Assembly: GCF_001078375.1 (NCBI RefSeq)
Contig: NZ_BBXI01000009.1
Location: 310,001 to 374,000, forward strand
Reading direction: 5' to 3'
DNA from: Veillonella tobetsuensis
GTDB lineage: Bacteria; Bacillota; Negativicutes; Veillonellales; Veillonellaceae
DNA length: 64,000 nucleotides
A model generated the notes under the pieces. It searched no databases. It was not told the origin of the DNA and saw nothing but the letters and a program-made list of their open reading frames with translations. Position numbers and translations under genes: made by a program. The first letter of the stretch is position 1, and every line of letters starts with the position of its first letter. Positions 43,071 to 53,302 of this stretch are shown one piece after another.

Positions 43071-44870
43071 ATGTCAACGAAAAAGATTAGAAACTTCTGT
43101 ATTATAGCTCATATTGACCATGGTAAATCTACCATTGCAGACAGATTAATTGAATATACTGGCACATTACAAAAACGAGAAATGGAAGCGCAAGTCCTAG
43201 ACTCTATGGATCTTGAACGAGAACGTGGTATTACTATCAAAGCGCAATCCGTTCGTATTTTGTACAAAGCTCAAGATGGGGAAGAATATATCTTAAACCT
43301 CATCGATACACCGGGCCATGTGGATTTCAGCTATGAAGTATCTCGCTCTCTTGCAGCTTGTGAAGGTGCATTGCTCGTAGTCGATGCTGCACAAGGTGTA
43401 GAAGCACAAACGTTGGCAAATGTGTATCTCGCTTTAGAACATGATCTTGAAATTATTCCTGTTATCAACAAAATTGATTTGCCTTCTGCCGATCCTGATC
43501 GGGTTAAACATGAAATTGAAGATATCATTGGTTTAGACGCATCAGAAGCAGTATTATGTTCAGCTAAATCTGGCATTGGCATTCCTGATATTCTAGAAGC
43601 GATTGTACACAAAGTTCCTGCACCAGCAGATAAATCTGACCAACCTACGAGAGCATTGATTTTTGATAGTCGTTTTGATGCTTATAAAGGTGCTATTGCG
43701 TACGTGCGTGTACAAGAAGGTTCTATCAAAATGAAGGATACGATCCGTATGATGCATGATAAAAAGGATTTTGATGTAACTGAGCTTGGAATATTTACAC
43801 CGAATCTTGTACCAGTACAAGAATTACCATGTGGTTCTGTAGGCTGTATTGCGGCGAGTATTAAAAATGTAGCAGACTGCCACGTAGGTGATACTGTAAC
43901 ATTAGCGGATAATCCTGCTCCAGAACCATTGCCAGGATATCGCAAGGCTGTATCTATGGTATACTGTGGTCTTTACCCAACAGAGTCTAAAGACTACGAA
44001 AATCTTCGTGATGCATTAGAAAAACTACAGCTTAATGACGCAGCATTAGAATACGAAGCAGAAACATCCTTGGCGCTGGGATTTGGTTTCCGTTGTGGCT
44101 TCCTTGGACTATTACATATGGACGTTATTCAAGAACGGTTAGAGCGAGAATATAATTTGACGCTTATTACGACAGCTCCATCTGTAAACTATAAGGTATA
44201 TAAAACAAATGGAGAAATGCTTGAAGTGGATAATCCAGCTAAATTGCCACCTCCAACAGAAATCGATTATATTGAAGAGCCTTATGTAAAGGCTACAACG
44301 ATTGTGCCTAAAGATTTTGTTGGTACTATCATGGAATTATCTCAAGATAAACGCGGTGAATACCAATCTATGGAATACTTAGATGAAACACGTGTATCCG
44401 TAGTGTATCACTTACCTTTGAGCGAAATTATTTATGATTACTTTGATAAATTAAAATCTGCTACTAAAGGGTATGCATCTCTTGATTATGAATTGATTGG
44501 TTATAAACAATCTCCAATGGTTAAGATGGATATCTTGTTAAATGGAGAACCTGTAGATGCATTATCTATCATCGTTCATAAGGACCGCGCTGCTACACGT
44601 GGCCGTGCATTAGCTGAGAAATTAAAAGAATTAATTCCTCGTCAAATGTTTGAAATTCCTATTCAAGCGGCGGTAGGCACAAAAATTGTAGCTCGTGAAA
44701 CTGTAAAAGCTTGGCGTAAAGATGTTTTAGCAAAATGTTATGGTGGCGATATTTCTCGTAAACGTAAACTCTTGGAAAAACAAAAGGCCGGCAAGAAACG
44801 CATGAAAGCTGTTGGTTCTGTAGAGATTCCACAAGAAGCTTTTATGGCGATATTAAAGGTAGAAGATTAA
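43071..44870 (+). CDS. lepA: Elongation factor 4 (LepA)
   Basis: A ribosome-associated GTPase related to EF-G, proposed to act in initiation or back-translocation under stress. The N-terminal AHIDHGKST (G1) follows KIRNFCII at the expected place. Other visible parts are [24 protein letters not shown] (G3) and NKIDLP (G4). The C-terminal LepA-specific domain ends with [18 protein letters not shown]. Length is 599 residues. The start is fixed by homology and an upstream in-frame stop. Confidence 0.97.
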   Translation: MSTKKIRNFCIIAHIDHGKSTIADRLIEYTGTLQKREMEAQVLDSMDLERERGITIKAQSVRILYKAQDGEEYILNLIDTPGHVDFSYEVSRSLAACEGALLVVDAAQGVEAQTLANVYLALEHDLEIIPVINKIDLPSADPDRVKHEIEDIIGLDASEAVLCSAKSGIGIPDILEAIVHKVPAPADKSDQPTRALIFDSRFDAYKGAIAYVRVQEGSIKMKDTIRMMHDKKDFDVTELGIFTPNLVPVQELPCGSVGCIAASIKNVADCHVGDTVTLADNPAPEPLPGYRKAVSMVYCGLYPTESKDYENLRDALEKLQLNDAALEYEAETSLALGFGFRCGFLGLLHMDVIQERLEREYNLTLITTAPSVNYKVYKTNGEMLEVDNPAKLPPPTEIDYIEEPYVKATTIVPKDFVGTIMELSQDKRGEYQSMEYLDETRVSVVYHLPLSEIIYDYFDKLKSATKGYASLDYELIGYKQSPMVKMDILLNGEPVDALSIIVHKDRAATRGRALAEKLKELIPRQMFEIPIQAAVGTKIVARETVKAWRKDVLAKCYGGDISRKRKLLEKQKAGKKRMKAVGSVEIPQEAFMAILKVED

Positions 44871-44871
44871 T

Positions 44872-46050
44872 ATGGAAACAAATCATTATGATTTGTTTGT
44901 ACAGCGGGATATGGGGATATACGTCCATATCCCGTTCTGCAAACAAAAATGTATATATTGTGACTTTCCAGCATATCAAAATTTGGAAGAGTATTACGAT
45001 ACCTATATATATGCATTACTACAAGAAATCACGATGTTTGGGGACACCTATCCAAAAGCTCGCACTAAATTGGTAGACACAGTATATTTTGGTGGTGGCA
45101 CACCAACCGAATTATCACTTTCACAAATAGAACAAATCATAAATACGATTCAGCGTACCTATAACTTATCTAATGATTGTCGATTTACTATCGAATCAAA
45201 TCCAGGAGAAATAGATATATCGTATTTGAAGGGATTACAGAAACTTGGATTTTCTCGTATTAGCTTTGGGGTTCAAACATTTAATGATAAATCATTATTA
45301 AGTTTACATCGAAGCCACAATAGTAAGGCTGCTATTGATGCCGTTCAGTGGGCGGCAGAGGTTGGCTTTACAGATATTAATATCGATTTAATTTACGGAT
45401 TGCCGAAACAAACGATTGAGGAAATAAAAGAAAACATCACTCTTGTTAGCCAATTACCTATTAACCATATTTCCACTTATGGTTTGCAAGTAGAACGTGG
45501 CACGAGATTGTATCATCTAGTAGAGAAAGAACTTATTTCTTTACCTGATGAATCCTTAGAGGATAGGATGTACGAAACAATGATGCAAGGTATTCAAGAA
45601 TTAGGATTTGAACGCTATGAAATATCTAATTTTGCTAAAAATGGTGCGTACAGTACCCATAATTTAAAATATTGGCAATATAGCGACTATCTTGGTTTTG
45701 GTGCCGGAGCTCATTCCTTTTTTGAAGGGATAAGAAGAGCTAATAATCGTAATGTTATGCCTTATGCTAGAAAAATTGATTGTTTTGAGTTTCCTATCGT
45801 TGATGAAGAATTAATTGATCAACAAAGAGCTATCGAAGATTATTGTTTTTTGGCTCTACGCACTAAATGGGGAATTAATACGACAGTTTTTTTTGAAAAG
45901 TTTAATGTTACATTAGACAGTATATATGGTTCTATTTTACAGGAATTGATAGAAAAAGATTTAATTGTTAAAGATGGTAAATCATATCATCTTACATCAG
46001 AAGGTACTAAACATGGAAATTATGTATTTAGCCAATTCATAGAAGGGTAA
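44872..46050 (+). CDS. hemW: Radical SAM heme chaperone HemW
   Basis: Formerly annotated as coproporphyrinogen III oxidase HemN-like; HemW is now seen as a heme chaperone. The 4Fe-4S ligands are Cys23-x3-Cys27-x2-Cys30 (CKQKCIYC). FGGGTPTELSL follows and the HNLKYWQYSDYLGFG motif typical of HemW lies near 263. It has 392 residues from ATG 44872, 1 base after lepA. ATG 44911 gives a shorter form beginning just before IYVHIPFC. The lepA-hemW-hrcA order is typical of Firmicutes. Confidence 0.92.
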   Translation: METNHYDLFVQRDMGIYVHIPFCKQKCIYCDFPAYQNLEEYYDTYIYALLQEITMFGDTYPKARTKLVDTVYFGGGTPTELSLSQIEQIINTIQRTYNLSNDCRFTIESNPGEIDISYLKGLQKLGFSRISFGVQTFNDKSLLSLHRSHNSKAAIDAVQWAAEVGFTDINIDLIYGLPKQTIEEIKENITLVSQLPINHISTYGLQVERGTRLYHLVEKELISLPDESLEDRMYETMMQGIQELGFERYEISNFAKNGAYSTHNLKYWQYSDYLGFGAGAHSFFEGIRRANNRNVMPYARKIDCFEFPIVDEELIDQQRAIEDYCFLALRTKWGINTTVFFEKFNVTLDSIYGSILQELIEKDLIVKDGKSYHLTSEGTKHGNYVFSQFIEG

Positions 46051-46131
46051 GATATTTCACAGTCTTTCAATAAATAAGATGTTATTATATTTGGGATGAT
46101 GATGAATGTGCATGCTTATTTAGGAGGAACG

Positions 46132-46734
46132 ATGAAGACATCTGTTATATTACATGGTTTACATAATGAATTTTCTTTGGACCAAATGAAAGCATGCATA
46201 AGTTTGGCGGAAAAATATGGTGGTTCTTTTCGGCATGTTGTGACGGGGATTCAAATTACAGGCATTGAAAAGGATGATAAAGAACAATTAATTTCAGAAT
46301 TACCTGAAGGGGTTACAACGGTTATCCATAGGGGCGTAAATTCTTTAATTGCCTGTGTTGGCAAAGGTAAATGTAAAAATGGTCAAATGGAAACGCAAGA
46401 TTTAGCCGATTATATTGAACGTAAACATTATGGGCGTAAAACGAGTCATAAATGTAAAATTGGTATTAGTGGTTGTGGTCGTAACTGTCCTGATGCTATG
46501 GTTAAAGATATTGCATTTATTGGTACGTCTCAAGGTTTTATGCTTGCTGTGGGTGGCAATACAGGCATGCGGCCAGAAGCTGGTCAAATACTACTTCGTA
46601 AATTAACTATTGAGCAAGCAAAAAAAGCTGCAGATATTTTAATTGACTGGTATGCAGAACATGGAGAACCAAAAGAAAGAATGGGGAAACTATTAGAACG
46701 ACTCGGCAATCCGTTAGAAAAAATTAATTTATAA
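46132..46734 (+). CDS. Small nitrite/sulfite reductase-like Fe-S protein
   Basis: A 200-residue protein resembling a single half of sulfite/nitrite reductases. An N-terminal ferredoxin-like lobe is followed by the cluster region: ACVGKGKC (C-x5-C) near 79-86 and CKIGISGCGRNC near 109-120. These could bind a 4Fe-4S cluster and perhaps siroheme. Full reductases are over 500 residues, so this is a stand-alone minimal version, as seen in anaerobes. ATG 46132 follows AGGAGGAA. It ends before a terminator and lies between hemW and the heat-shock operon. The reaction is unknown. Confidence 0.75.
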   Translation: MKTSVILHGLHNEFSLDQMKACISLAEKYGGSFRHVVTGIQITGIEKDDKEQLISELPEGVTTVIHRGVNSLIACVGKGKCKNGQMETQDLADYIERKHYGRKTSHKCKIGISGCGRNCPDAMVKDIAFIGTSQGFMLAVGGNTGMRPEAGQILLRKLTIEQAKKAADILIDWYAEHGEPKERMGKLLERLGNPLEKINL

Positions 46735-46742
46735 ATAGAAAT

Positions 46743-46775
46743 AAACTCCTAGTTATAGTTTGACTAGGAGTTTTT
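46743..46775 (+). terminator. Intrinsic terminator before the hrcA region
   Basis: AAACTCCTAGT/ACTAGGAGTTT (46743-46753 and 46763-46773) forms an 11-bp stem with a 9-base loop and ends in a five-T run. Confidence 0.88.
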
Positions 46776-46807
46776 CAATTATTAGTACTCATAATTACTG
46801 ATGCTAG

Positions 46808-46890
46808 TTGTCTTTTTGACTATTTTGTGAAAATTCAAAAATTGTCTTTTTGACTAATTATTTAAAAATATTATATTGTCTTTTTGACTA
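46808..46890. repeat. Three copies of a 15-base repeat at 34-base spacing
   Basis: TTGTCTTTTTGACTA occurs identically at 46808-46822, 46842-46856 and 46876-46890. The starts are exactly 34 bases apart and the 19-base spacers are unrelated AT-rich sequence. Each copy is a near palindrome (GTC-N5-GAC). The array ends 36 bases before the -35 of the hrcA promoter. This looks like a set of protein-binding sites. Confidence 0.85.
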
Positions 46891-46926
46891 AACTGATTTT
46901 ATTAGGCTTTTTAGGGATAAAATTAC

Positions 46927-46954
46927 TTGACAATTTATTTTAGTATGGTAATAT
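46927..46954 (+). promoter_or_regulatory. Promoter of the hrcA operon
   Basis: A perfect TTGACA (46927-46932), 16 bases, then TAATAT (46949-46954). The CIRCE operator begins 12 bases later, at the expected transcription start. Confidence 0.75.
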
Positions 46955-46965
46955 TATACATGCGA

Positions 46966-46992
46966 TTAGCACTCAAATGTTTTGAGTGCTAA
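46966..46992. promoter_or_regulatory. CIRCE operator (HrcA-binding site)
   Basis: TTAGCACTC-N9-GAGTGCTAA matches the canonical CIRCE element exactly. HrcA encoded immediately downstream represses from this site; heat frees the promoter. Confidence 0.98.
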
Positions 46993-47008
46993 CAAGTGAG
47001 GTGTCATT

Positions 47009-48025
47009 ATGGATGAAAGAAAACAACGCATCTTACGAGCGATTATAGAGGATTATGTCAAATCCGCTGAGCCTGTTGGTTCTAGGACAATTGCTAAAAA
47101 CTATGATTTAGGTATTAGTCCTGCCACGGTGCGTAATGAAATGTCCGATCTTGAGGACTTAGGATACCTAGAAAAACCTCATACATCGGCTGGACGGATA
47201 CCGTCATCAAAAGGCTATCGCTTATACGTTGATTCTATGATGCATCAAGGTCCAGTATTAGATGAAGATGTGAAACAAATCCATACGATATGGAATGATT
47301 CACAACTATCGGGCAATGAAATGCTGTTACATATGGCGAGATTAGTTTCTCAGATAAGTCATAGTATGAGCTTGTTATTAGCACCTGGCCATGATCAAGC
47401 ATTATTAAAATATATACATATTTTACCTCTTGATGGTCACCAAGCTGTTATGGTTGTTATAACTGCAACCGGAGCACTTGATAATGAATTGATGTATTTT
47501 ACATCACATGTAAAAGCTGATGAAATACAACGACTAGCTATACAATTTAGCAATGCTGTTCAAAACAAGCTTTTAAGGGATATTACATCGGCTCATATTA
47601 GTGCTATTATCGCTCATATAGACGGTCCAAAATCCGTTTTATTACAAATCGGAGAAACCTTATTAAGGGCCATCACTAAACGACGCTTATTTTATTCGGT
47701 AGGTACTACAGAGTTGTTATCACAACCGGAGTTTAAAACGGTAGAAAAGGTACAACCTGTACTTTCACTATTAGAAGAACAACAACAATTAGGTTACATA
47801 TTACAAGACGATTCAAATACACCAATAAAGATAAAGATTGGTTCAGAAAATCAAACAGAAGCATTGAATGATATGAGCCTAATACAAGCTGATTTCTCTC
47901 AAGAGAATAATCAACTTGGTACGTTGGCTATTTTAGGGCCTACGAGAATGGAATACGGTCGTATTATTAATATGCTTTCCTATATGAAACATTTAATGGA
48001 AACGATGGCAAGGAATCAAACATAG
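47009..48025 (+). CDS. hrcA: Heat-inducible transcriptional repressor HrcA
   Basis: Represses the heat-shock operon by binding CIRCE and is kept folded by GroEL. The N-terminal winged helix includes ILRAIIEDYVKSAEPVGSRT, SPATVRNEMSDLEDLGYL and TSAGRIPSSKGYRLYVD. The C-terminal part is the dimerisation domain. Length is 338 residues. GAGGTG precedes the ATG, which lies 16 bases after CIRCE, so the gene controls itself. Confidence 0.97.
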   Translation: MDERKQRILRAIIEDYVKSAEPVGSRTIAKNYDLGISPATVRNEMSDLEDLGYLEKPHTSAGRIPSSKGYRLYVDSMMHQGPVLDEDVKQIHTIWNDSQLSGNEMLLHMARLVSQISHSMSLLLAPGHDQALLKYIHILPLDGHQAVMVVITATGALDNELMYFTSHVKADEIQRLAIQFSNAVQNKLLRDITSAHISAIIAHIDGPKSVLLQIGETLLRAITKRRLFYSVGTTELLSQPEFKTVEKVQPVLSLLEEQQQLGYILQDDSNTPIKIKIGSENQTEALNDMSLIQADFSQENNQLGTLAILGPTRMEYGRIINMLSYMKHLMETMARNQT

Positions 48026-48037
48026 AAAGGGTAAGGC

Positions 48038-48589
48038 ATGTCTGAAGAACAAATTAAACAAGATGTGGTAAATGAAGAGGTTACAGAGCCTACAGAAGGT
48101 ACTACAGAACAAACCGAAACTCAAAACGCTGAAGAAGCCGTAGTTGATGCAGGTCAAGTGTTAGAAGAATTAAAAGCTGACTTTGATAATCGCTATAAAC
48201 GCTTGCAAGCTGATTTTGAAAATTTTAAACGCCGTACTAATCAAGAAAAAGAACAGTTAGCAGGATTCGTTAAAGGTGATGTTTTAATGGACCTACTGCC
48301 TGTATTAGATAATTTTGAACGTGCTGTTGCAACTCCTGCCGAAGGAGATGCAAAGGTATTTCTAGATGGATTTATTATGATTCATCAAAATTTGATGGCT
48401 ATGCTATCTAAACATGGTTTAGCTGTTATTGATGCAGTTGGACAACCATTTGATCCAAACTTCCATCAAGCGATTATGCGTGTACCATCAGATGAATTTG
48501 AATCTGATACGGTATGTGAAGTATTGCAAACTGGCTATACTGTTGATGGTCGTTGTATTCGTCCTGCAATGGTAAAAGTTGTTGAATAG
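48038..48589 (+). CDS. grpE: Nucleotide exchange factor GrpE
   Basis: Releases ADP from DnaK. The first 45 residues are a low-complexity acidic tail rich in Glu and Thr. A long helix follows (about 45-95, RYKRLQADFENFKRRTNQEK) and then the beta-domain ending in GYTVDGRCIRPAMVKV. Length is 183 residues. It sits 12 bases after hrcA and 28 before dnaK. Confidence 0.96.
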   Translation: MSEEQIKQDVVNEEVTEPTEGTTEQTETQNAEEAVVDAGQVLEELKADFDNRYKRLQADFENFKRRTNQEKEQLAGFVKGDVLMDLLPVLDNFERAVATPAEGDAKVFLDGFIMIHQNLMAMLSKHGLAVIDAVGQPFDPNFHQAIMRVPSDEFESDTVCEVLQTGYTVDGRCIRPAMVKVVE

Positions 48590-48617
48590 ATTATAAAGTA
48601 TTAGGAGGTCATATATT

Positions 48618-50456
48618 ATGGCAAAGGTAATTGGTATTGATTTAGGTACTACAAACTCTTGTGTTGCGGTTATGGAAGGCGGCGAACCTACGGTTATTAC
48701 TAACCAAGAAGGTGCTCGTACAACTCCTTCCGTTGTTGGTTTTGCAAAAAATGGCGAACGTTTAGTTGGTCAATTGGCTAAACGTCAAGCTGTATCTAAC
48801 CCTGAAAACACAATCATTTCTATTAAACGTCACATGGGTACAGACTACAAAGTAACTGTAGAAGGTAAGTCTTATACTCCTCAAGAAATTTCTGCAATGA
48901 TTCTTCAAAAAATCAAAGCTGATGCAGAAGCTTATTTGGGTGAACCTGTAAAACAAGCTGTTATTACAGTTCCTGCTTACTTTACAGACTCTCAACGTCA
49001 AGCAACAAAAGATGCTGGTGCGATTGCAGGTCTTGAAGTACTTCGTATCATCAACGAACCAACAGCAGCTGCTCTAGCATACGGCGTAGATAAAGATGAA
49101 GATGGTAAAGTTCTTGTATTTGACCTTGGCGGTGGTACATTCGACGTATCCATTCTTGAACTTGGTGATGGCGTATTCGAAGTATTGGCAACATCTGGTA
49201 ACAACCATCTTGGTGGTGATGACTTCGACCAACGCATCATGAACTACCTTATCGAAGAATTCAAAAAAGAAACAGGTATCGATTTATCCAATGATAAATT
49301 AGCTGATCAACGTTTAAAAGAAGCTGCTGAAAAAGCAAAAATTGAATTGTCTGGCGTAGCAAGTACAAATATCAACTTGCCATTCATCACAGCTGATGCT
49401 ACTGGTCCTAAACACTTAGACGTAACATTAACACGTGCTAAATTCGAAGAATTAACTGCTGACTTGGTACAAGCTACAATCGAACCTACTCGTAAAGCTA
49501 TGAACGATGCTGGTTTATCTGCATCCGATATCGATAAAGTATTGTTAGTTGGTGGTTCTAGCCGTATCCCAGCTGTACAAGAAGCTATTAAAAAAGTATT
49601 GGGTAAAGAACCAACTAAAAACGTTAACCCAGATGAATGTGTAGCTATTGGTGCTGCTATTCAAGGTGGTGTATTAGTAGGTGAAGTTAAAGACGTATTG
49701 TTACTAGATGTAACTCCATTGTCTCTTGGTATTGAAACAATGGGTGGTGTATTCACACGTATCATTGATCGTAACACTACAATTCCTACATCTAAATCTC
49801 AAGTATTCTCCACTGCAGCGGATAACCAACCATCTGTAGATATCCATGTATTGCAAGGTGAACGTGAGTTCGCAGCAGATAATAAAACATTGGGTCGCTT
49901 CAACTTGGATGGTATTCCAGCAGCTCCTCGTGGGGTTCCTCAAATCGAAGTAACATTCGACATCGATGCTAACGGTATTGTACACGTAAAAGCTAAAGAC
50001 TTGGGCACTCAAAAAGAACAAAAAATTACTATTACTTCCTCTAGCGGTTTGAAAGAAGAAGAAATCGATCGCATGGTTAAAGAAGCGGAAGCTCATGCAG
50101 CAGAAGATAAAGCTAGAAAAGAAGAATTAGATATTAAAAATAATGCAGATTCCTTGGTATACCAAGCTGAAAAAGCATTGAAAGATCTTGATGGTCAAGG
50201 TGATGCAGCTTTATTGAAAGAAGTTGAAGAAGCTAAAGATAAATTGAAAAAATCTATCGAAGCTGGCAACATTGAAGATATCAAAAAAGATAGCGAAGCT
50301 TTAGAACAACCATTACACAAATTGGCTGAACAAATGTATGCAGCTGCTCAACAAGCACAACAAGCTGCTGGTGGCGCAGAACAAGGTGAACAAGCAAAAG
50401 CTGACGACAATGTAGTTGATGCTGATTACACAGTAGTGGATGACGAAAAGAAATAA
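48618..50456 (+). CDS. dnaK: Molecular chaperone DnaK
   Basis: The Hsp70 chaperone. Visible are [19 protein letters not shown] at the start, [13 protein letters not shown] near 175 and the substrate-domain [15 protein letters not shown] near 370. The C-terminus is a helical lid, an Ala/Gln-rich segment and an acidic tail. Length is 612 residues. TAGGAGG precedes the ATG. The strongly biased codons fit high expression. Confidence 0.99.
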   Translation: MAKVIGIDLGTTNSCVAVMEGGEPTVITNQEGARTTPSVVGFAKNGERLVGQLAKRQAVSNPENTIISIKRHMGTDYKVTVEGKSYTPQEISAMILQKIKADAEAYLGEPVKQAVITVPAYFTDSQRQATKDAGAIAGLEVLRIINEPTAAALAYGVDKDEDGKVLVFDLGGGTFDVSILELGDGVFEVLATSGNNHLGGDDFDQRIMNYLIEEFKKETGIDLSNDKLADQRLKEAAEKAKIELSGVASTNINLPFITADATGPKHLDVTLTRAKFEELTADLVQATIEPTRKAMNDAGLSASDIDKVLLVGGSSRIPAVQEAIKKVLGKEPTKNVNPDECVAIGAAIQGGVLVGEVKDVLLLDVTPLSLGIETMGGVFTRIIDRNTTIPTSKSQVFSTAADNQPSVDIHVLQGEREFAADNKTLGRFNLDGIPAAPRGVPQIEVTFDIDANGIVHVKAKDLGTQKEQKITITSSSGLKEEEIDRMVKEAEAHAAEDKARKEELDIKNNADSLVYQAEKALKDLDGQGDAALLKEVEEAKDKLKKSIEAGNIEDIKKDSEALEQPLHKLAEQMYAAAQQAQQAAGGAEQGEQAKADDNVVDADYTVVDDEKK

Positions 50457-50472
50457 GAAGGGTTGGTAACTA

Positions 50473-51630
50473 ATGGCACGAGATTATTATGACATCCTAG
50501 GGGTCAGTAAAAATGCCTCTCAAGATGAAATTAAAAAAGCCTTTCGTAAAAAGGCACGCCAATACCATCCTGACGTAAATAAAGACAATCCAAAGGAAGC
50601 AGAAGCGAAGTTTAAAGAAGCAAACGAAGCTTACGAAGTATTGTCTGACGAAACTAAAAAAGCTCAATATGACCAATTCGGCCACGACGCCTTCAAACAA
50701 GGAGGCGGCGCTGGGGCCGGTGGTTTCCAAGGTGGCTTTGGCGGTTTCGGAGGCCAAGCTGGAGGCTTTGGTGATATCTTTGGCGACATTTTTGGTGGCA
50801 TGTTTGGTGGCGGTCGTCAACAACAAGGCCCTCAAAAAGGTAATGATTTACGTGAAGATATCGATATTTCCTTCGAGGATGCAGCTTTTGGTAAGTCCAT
50901 GTCAATTAACATTCAGCGTCATGAAGAATGTACTCATTGTCACGGTACTGGCGGCGAACCTGGATCTAAGGTAGATACATGTCCTAATTGTCATGGTTCT
51001 GGTCAAGAGGTAGTTATTCAAAATACACCATTTGGTCGTATGCAATCTGCAAGAACTTGTTCTCGTTGTCATGGTTCTGGTAAGGTTATTGAAAAATCAT
51101 GTTCTAAATGTCGTGGTTCTGGCGAAATCTTAGCAAAACGAAAAATTGATATTAAGATTCCTGCTGGTGTAGATAATGGTTCACGATTACGCGTTGCAAA
51201 TGAAGGTGAGCCAGGTATATTAGGTGGTCCAAAAGGCGACTTATATGTTTACATTTATGTACGTCCTCATAAAGAATTTGAACGTAATGGTAATGATGTT
51301 ATCAGTAGAGTGAATATCAGTTTTGCGCAAGCTGCATTAGGTGCGACTGTACAAGTGAATACCTTAGATGGTAAAGTAGAATTAAAGATCCCAGAAGGCA
51401 CTCAAACGGGAACTGCATTCAGACTTAAGGGCAAAGGTATTCCTTATTTACGCAATCCAAAACAACGGGGCGATCAACATGTAGTCGTTACTGTACAAAC
51501 ACCAAAAAAAATAACTGATGCACAACGTGAATTATTACTCAGATTTGCAAAAGAAAGTAATGAGGATGTAAATAATCTACAAGTTAGCAAAAGTTTATTT
51601 GAAAAAATAAAGGATCGTTTAACTAAATGA
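50473..51630 (+). CDS. dnaJ: Chaperone DnaJ
   Basis: Hsp40 co-chaperone that stimulates DnaK ATPase. The J domain (1-70) has [19 protein letters not shown] and the HPD motif. A Gly/Phe-rich region follows at about 75-120. The zinc-binding domain has four CxxCxGxG repeats at about 153-215 ([32 protein letters not shown]). Length is 385 residues. It ends the core heat-shock set. Confidence 0.98.
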   Translation: MARDYYDILGVSKNASQDEIKKAFRKKARQYHPDVNKDNPKEAEAKFKEANEAYEVLSDETKKAQYDQFGHDAFKQGGGAGAGGFQGGFGGFGGQAGGFGDIFGDIFGGMFGGGRQQQGPQKGNDLREDIDISFEDAAFGKSMSINIQRHEECTHCHGTGGEPGSKVDTCPNCHGSGQEVVIQNTPFGRMQSARTCSRCHGSGKVIEKSCSKCRGSGEILAKRKIDIKIPAGVDNGSRLRVANEGEPGILGGPKGDLYVYIYVRPHKEFERNGNDVISRVNISFAQAALGATVQVNTLDGKVELKIPEGTQTGTAFRLKGKGIPYLRNPKQRGDQHVVVTVQTPKKITDAQRELLLRFAKESNEDVNNLQVSKSLFEKIKDRLTK

Positions 51631-51637
51631 ACAGCTC

Positions 51638-51668
51638 TGATGCGTGAATGGTTTGTTCCTGCGCATCA
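51638..51668. other. Hairpin between dnaJ and prmA
   Basis: TGATGCG and CGCATCA (51638-51644 and 51662-51668) can pair around a 17-base loop. No T run follows. It may reduce expression of prmA and later genes relative to dnaJ. Confidence 0.4.
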
Positions 51669-51686
51669 ATAGTAAAGGAGCACAAT

Positions 51687-52550
51687 ATGCAATGGATAGA
51701 AATATCCATTGTCTGTGAAAGAGTAGCCACCGATGAGGTGACTACTCTTTTTGACGATTATGCAGACAATGGAATCATAGAAGAAGATATTGATGATCAA
51801 CCCAATTTAATTAAATTAACTCTATATGCTGATCCATCTCTTGATACTGATATGATTAAAGTAGATTTAGAAAAACGCCTTACTGAGGCGAATATAGATG
51901 TTAAATCGATAGAGGCACATATACTAGACGAGTCTACTTGGTTAAATTCATGGCAACAATATATTGAGCCTACAGAAATTTTACCTAATATTGTCATTAA
52001 ACCTGCATGGCAAGACTATGATAATGTAGACAATAAAACGATTATTGAAATAGATTCTGATATATCTTTCGGTACAGGATCTCATGAAACGACGAGAAGT
52101 TGTGCAGAACTTTTGAAGGACTATAGTGTATCTATGGAGCTTGATAAGGTTACATGTTTAGATATAGGTACTGGTACAGGCGTACTTTTATTAGTAGCAG
52201 CTCAATTAGGCATAAAACATTTAGTCGGCATTGATATTGAGGAATACGCTGCAAATCAAGCTAAAATTAACTGTGCAAATAATAAGGTGCATGCTGAAAT
52301 TATTTGTGGTGATTTAGATCGTGATTTTAATGGCAAAGCTAATTTAATTTTAGCTAATTTGACCGTTGATCCTTTAAAAATATTATTACCACAAATTGGC
52401 AGAAAGCTTGAAGATAATGGTATTTTAATCATTAGTGGTATCATTGATGACCGTTATGATGAAATCATGCCGTATATTAATAAACATTGGCATATTATAG
52501 AGGAACGCGTGGCGGGCCCTTGGCATACCTTTGCGTTAGAAAAGCTATGA
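51687..52550 (+). CDS. prmA: Ribosomal protein L11 methyltransferase
   Basis: PrmA trimethylates lysines of ribosomal protein L11. The SAM loop is CLDIGTGTGVLLLVAAQLG near 160-178. SFGTGSHETTRSCAELL precedes it and ANLTVDPLK follows. Length is 287 residues. The start is ATG 51687 after AAAGGAG. Position after dnaJ is usual in Firmicutes. It overlaps rsmE by 4 bases (ATGA). Confidence 0.95.
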   Translation: MQWIEISIVCERVATDEVTTLFDDYADNGIIEEDIDDQPNLIKLTLYADPSLDTDMIKVDLEKRLTEANIDVKSIEAHILDESTWLNSWQQYIEPTEILPNIVIKPAWQDYDNVDNKTIIEIDSDISFGTGSHETTRSCAELLKDYSVSMELDKVTCLDIGTGTGVLLLVAAQLGIKHLVGIDIEEYAANQAKINCANNKVHAEIICGDLDRDFNGKANLILANLTVDPLKILLPQIGRKLEDNGILIISGIIDDRYDEIMPYINKHWHIIEERVAGPWHTFALEKL

Positions 52551-53278
52551 AGAAAATATTTATCCCTACACCATTAGATGAAATAATAGAACTACCGAAA
52601 GATGTGACGCATCATGTGCTACATGTATTTCGTCATAATATGGAGAAACCCATTACTGTAACGGGCAGTGATAATCGTTGTGGTATGTATCAGATTATCG
52701 AAGAAGTTGATGGTATAGCACAGGCTAATCTTATTGAATATGTAGCGACTGATGTATCGTCGTATCGAACTATTCTAGTTCAATCTTTATTGAAAGGTGA
52801 AAAGTTAGAATGGGTTTTACAAAAGGCTACAGAGCTTAATGTAGATACTATTTATCTTGTATCTACGGCTAACTGTGTAGCTAAATATGACGATAAGAAA
52901 TTACAATCAAAAGTTTCTCGTTGGGAAAAAATTATGCTCGAAGCAGCCCAACAATGTGGACGAAATCAACTGCCCACACTTGTGGTAGGTGAAAAACTTT
53001 CACAAGTCCTTGAAATCGAGGGTGACGCATTAAAACTAGTAGCCTATGAGAATGAAGAGGGACATACTATTAAGACTGCACTTGAATCAATACATAGTAA
53101 TCAAAATATAACTGATATTCTCATCTGTATTGGTCCTGAAGGGGGCTATCAAGAGAAGGAAATCAATGCTATTATAGAGAGTGGTGGAAAATCTGTTTCT
53201 CTTGGTAATACTATTTTACGAGCAGAAACTGCTGCCATTGGATCATTAGCGATGATTCAATATGAATTAGAACTATAA
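52547..53278 (+). CDS. rsmE: 16S rRNA (uracil1498-N3)-methyltransferase RsmE
   Basis: Methylates U1498 of 16S rRNA; a SPOUT-fold enzyme. Motifs are LVQSLLKGEKLEWVLQKATEL near 87-107, the GRNQLP stretch, and IGPEGGYQEKEI with the SAM knot near 203. LGNTILRAETAAIGSLAM lies at the C-terminus. Length is 243 residues. The start ATG 52547 overlaps the prmA stop, so translation is probably coupled. Confidence 0.95.
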   Translation: MKKIFIPTPLDEIIELPKDVTHHVLHVFRHNMEKPITVTGSDNRCGMYQIIEEVDGIAQANLIEYVATDVSSYRTILVQSLLKGEKLEWVLQKATELNVDTIYLVSTANCVAKYDDKKLQSKVSRWEKIMLEAAQQCGRNQLPTLVVGEKLSQVLEIEGDALKLVAYENEEGHTIKTALESIHSNQNITDILICIGPEGGYQEKEINAIIESGGKSVSLGNTILRAETAAIGSLAMIQYELEL

Positions 53279-53302
53279 ATTAAATAAGAATAGAGAGGTG
53301 CA

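Noticed and set aside
46808-46890. Repeat array as a small CRISPR
   Set aside because: Units are 15 bases and spacers 19 bases of AT-rich DNA, both too short; there are only three units and no cas genes nearby.
49704-50096. 130-codon open frame on the minus strand inside dnaK
   Set aside because: Arises from the strongly biased codons of dnaK; no family resemblance or start signal.
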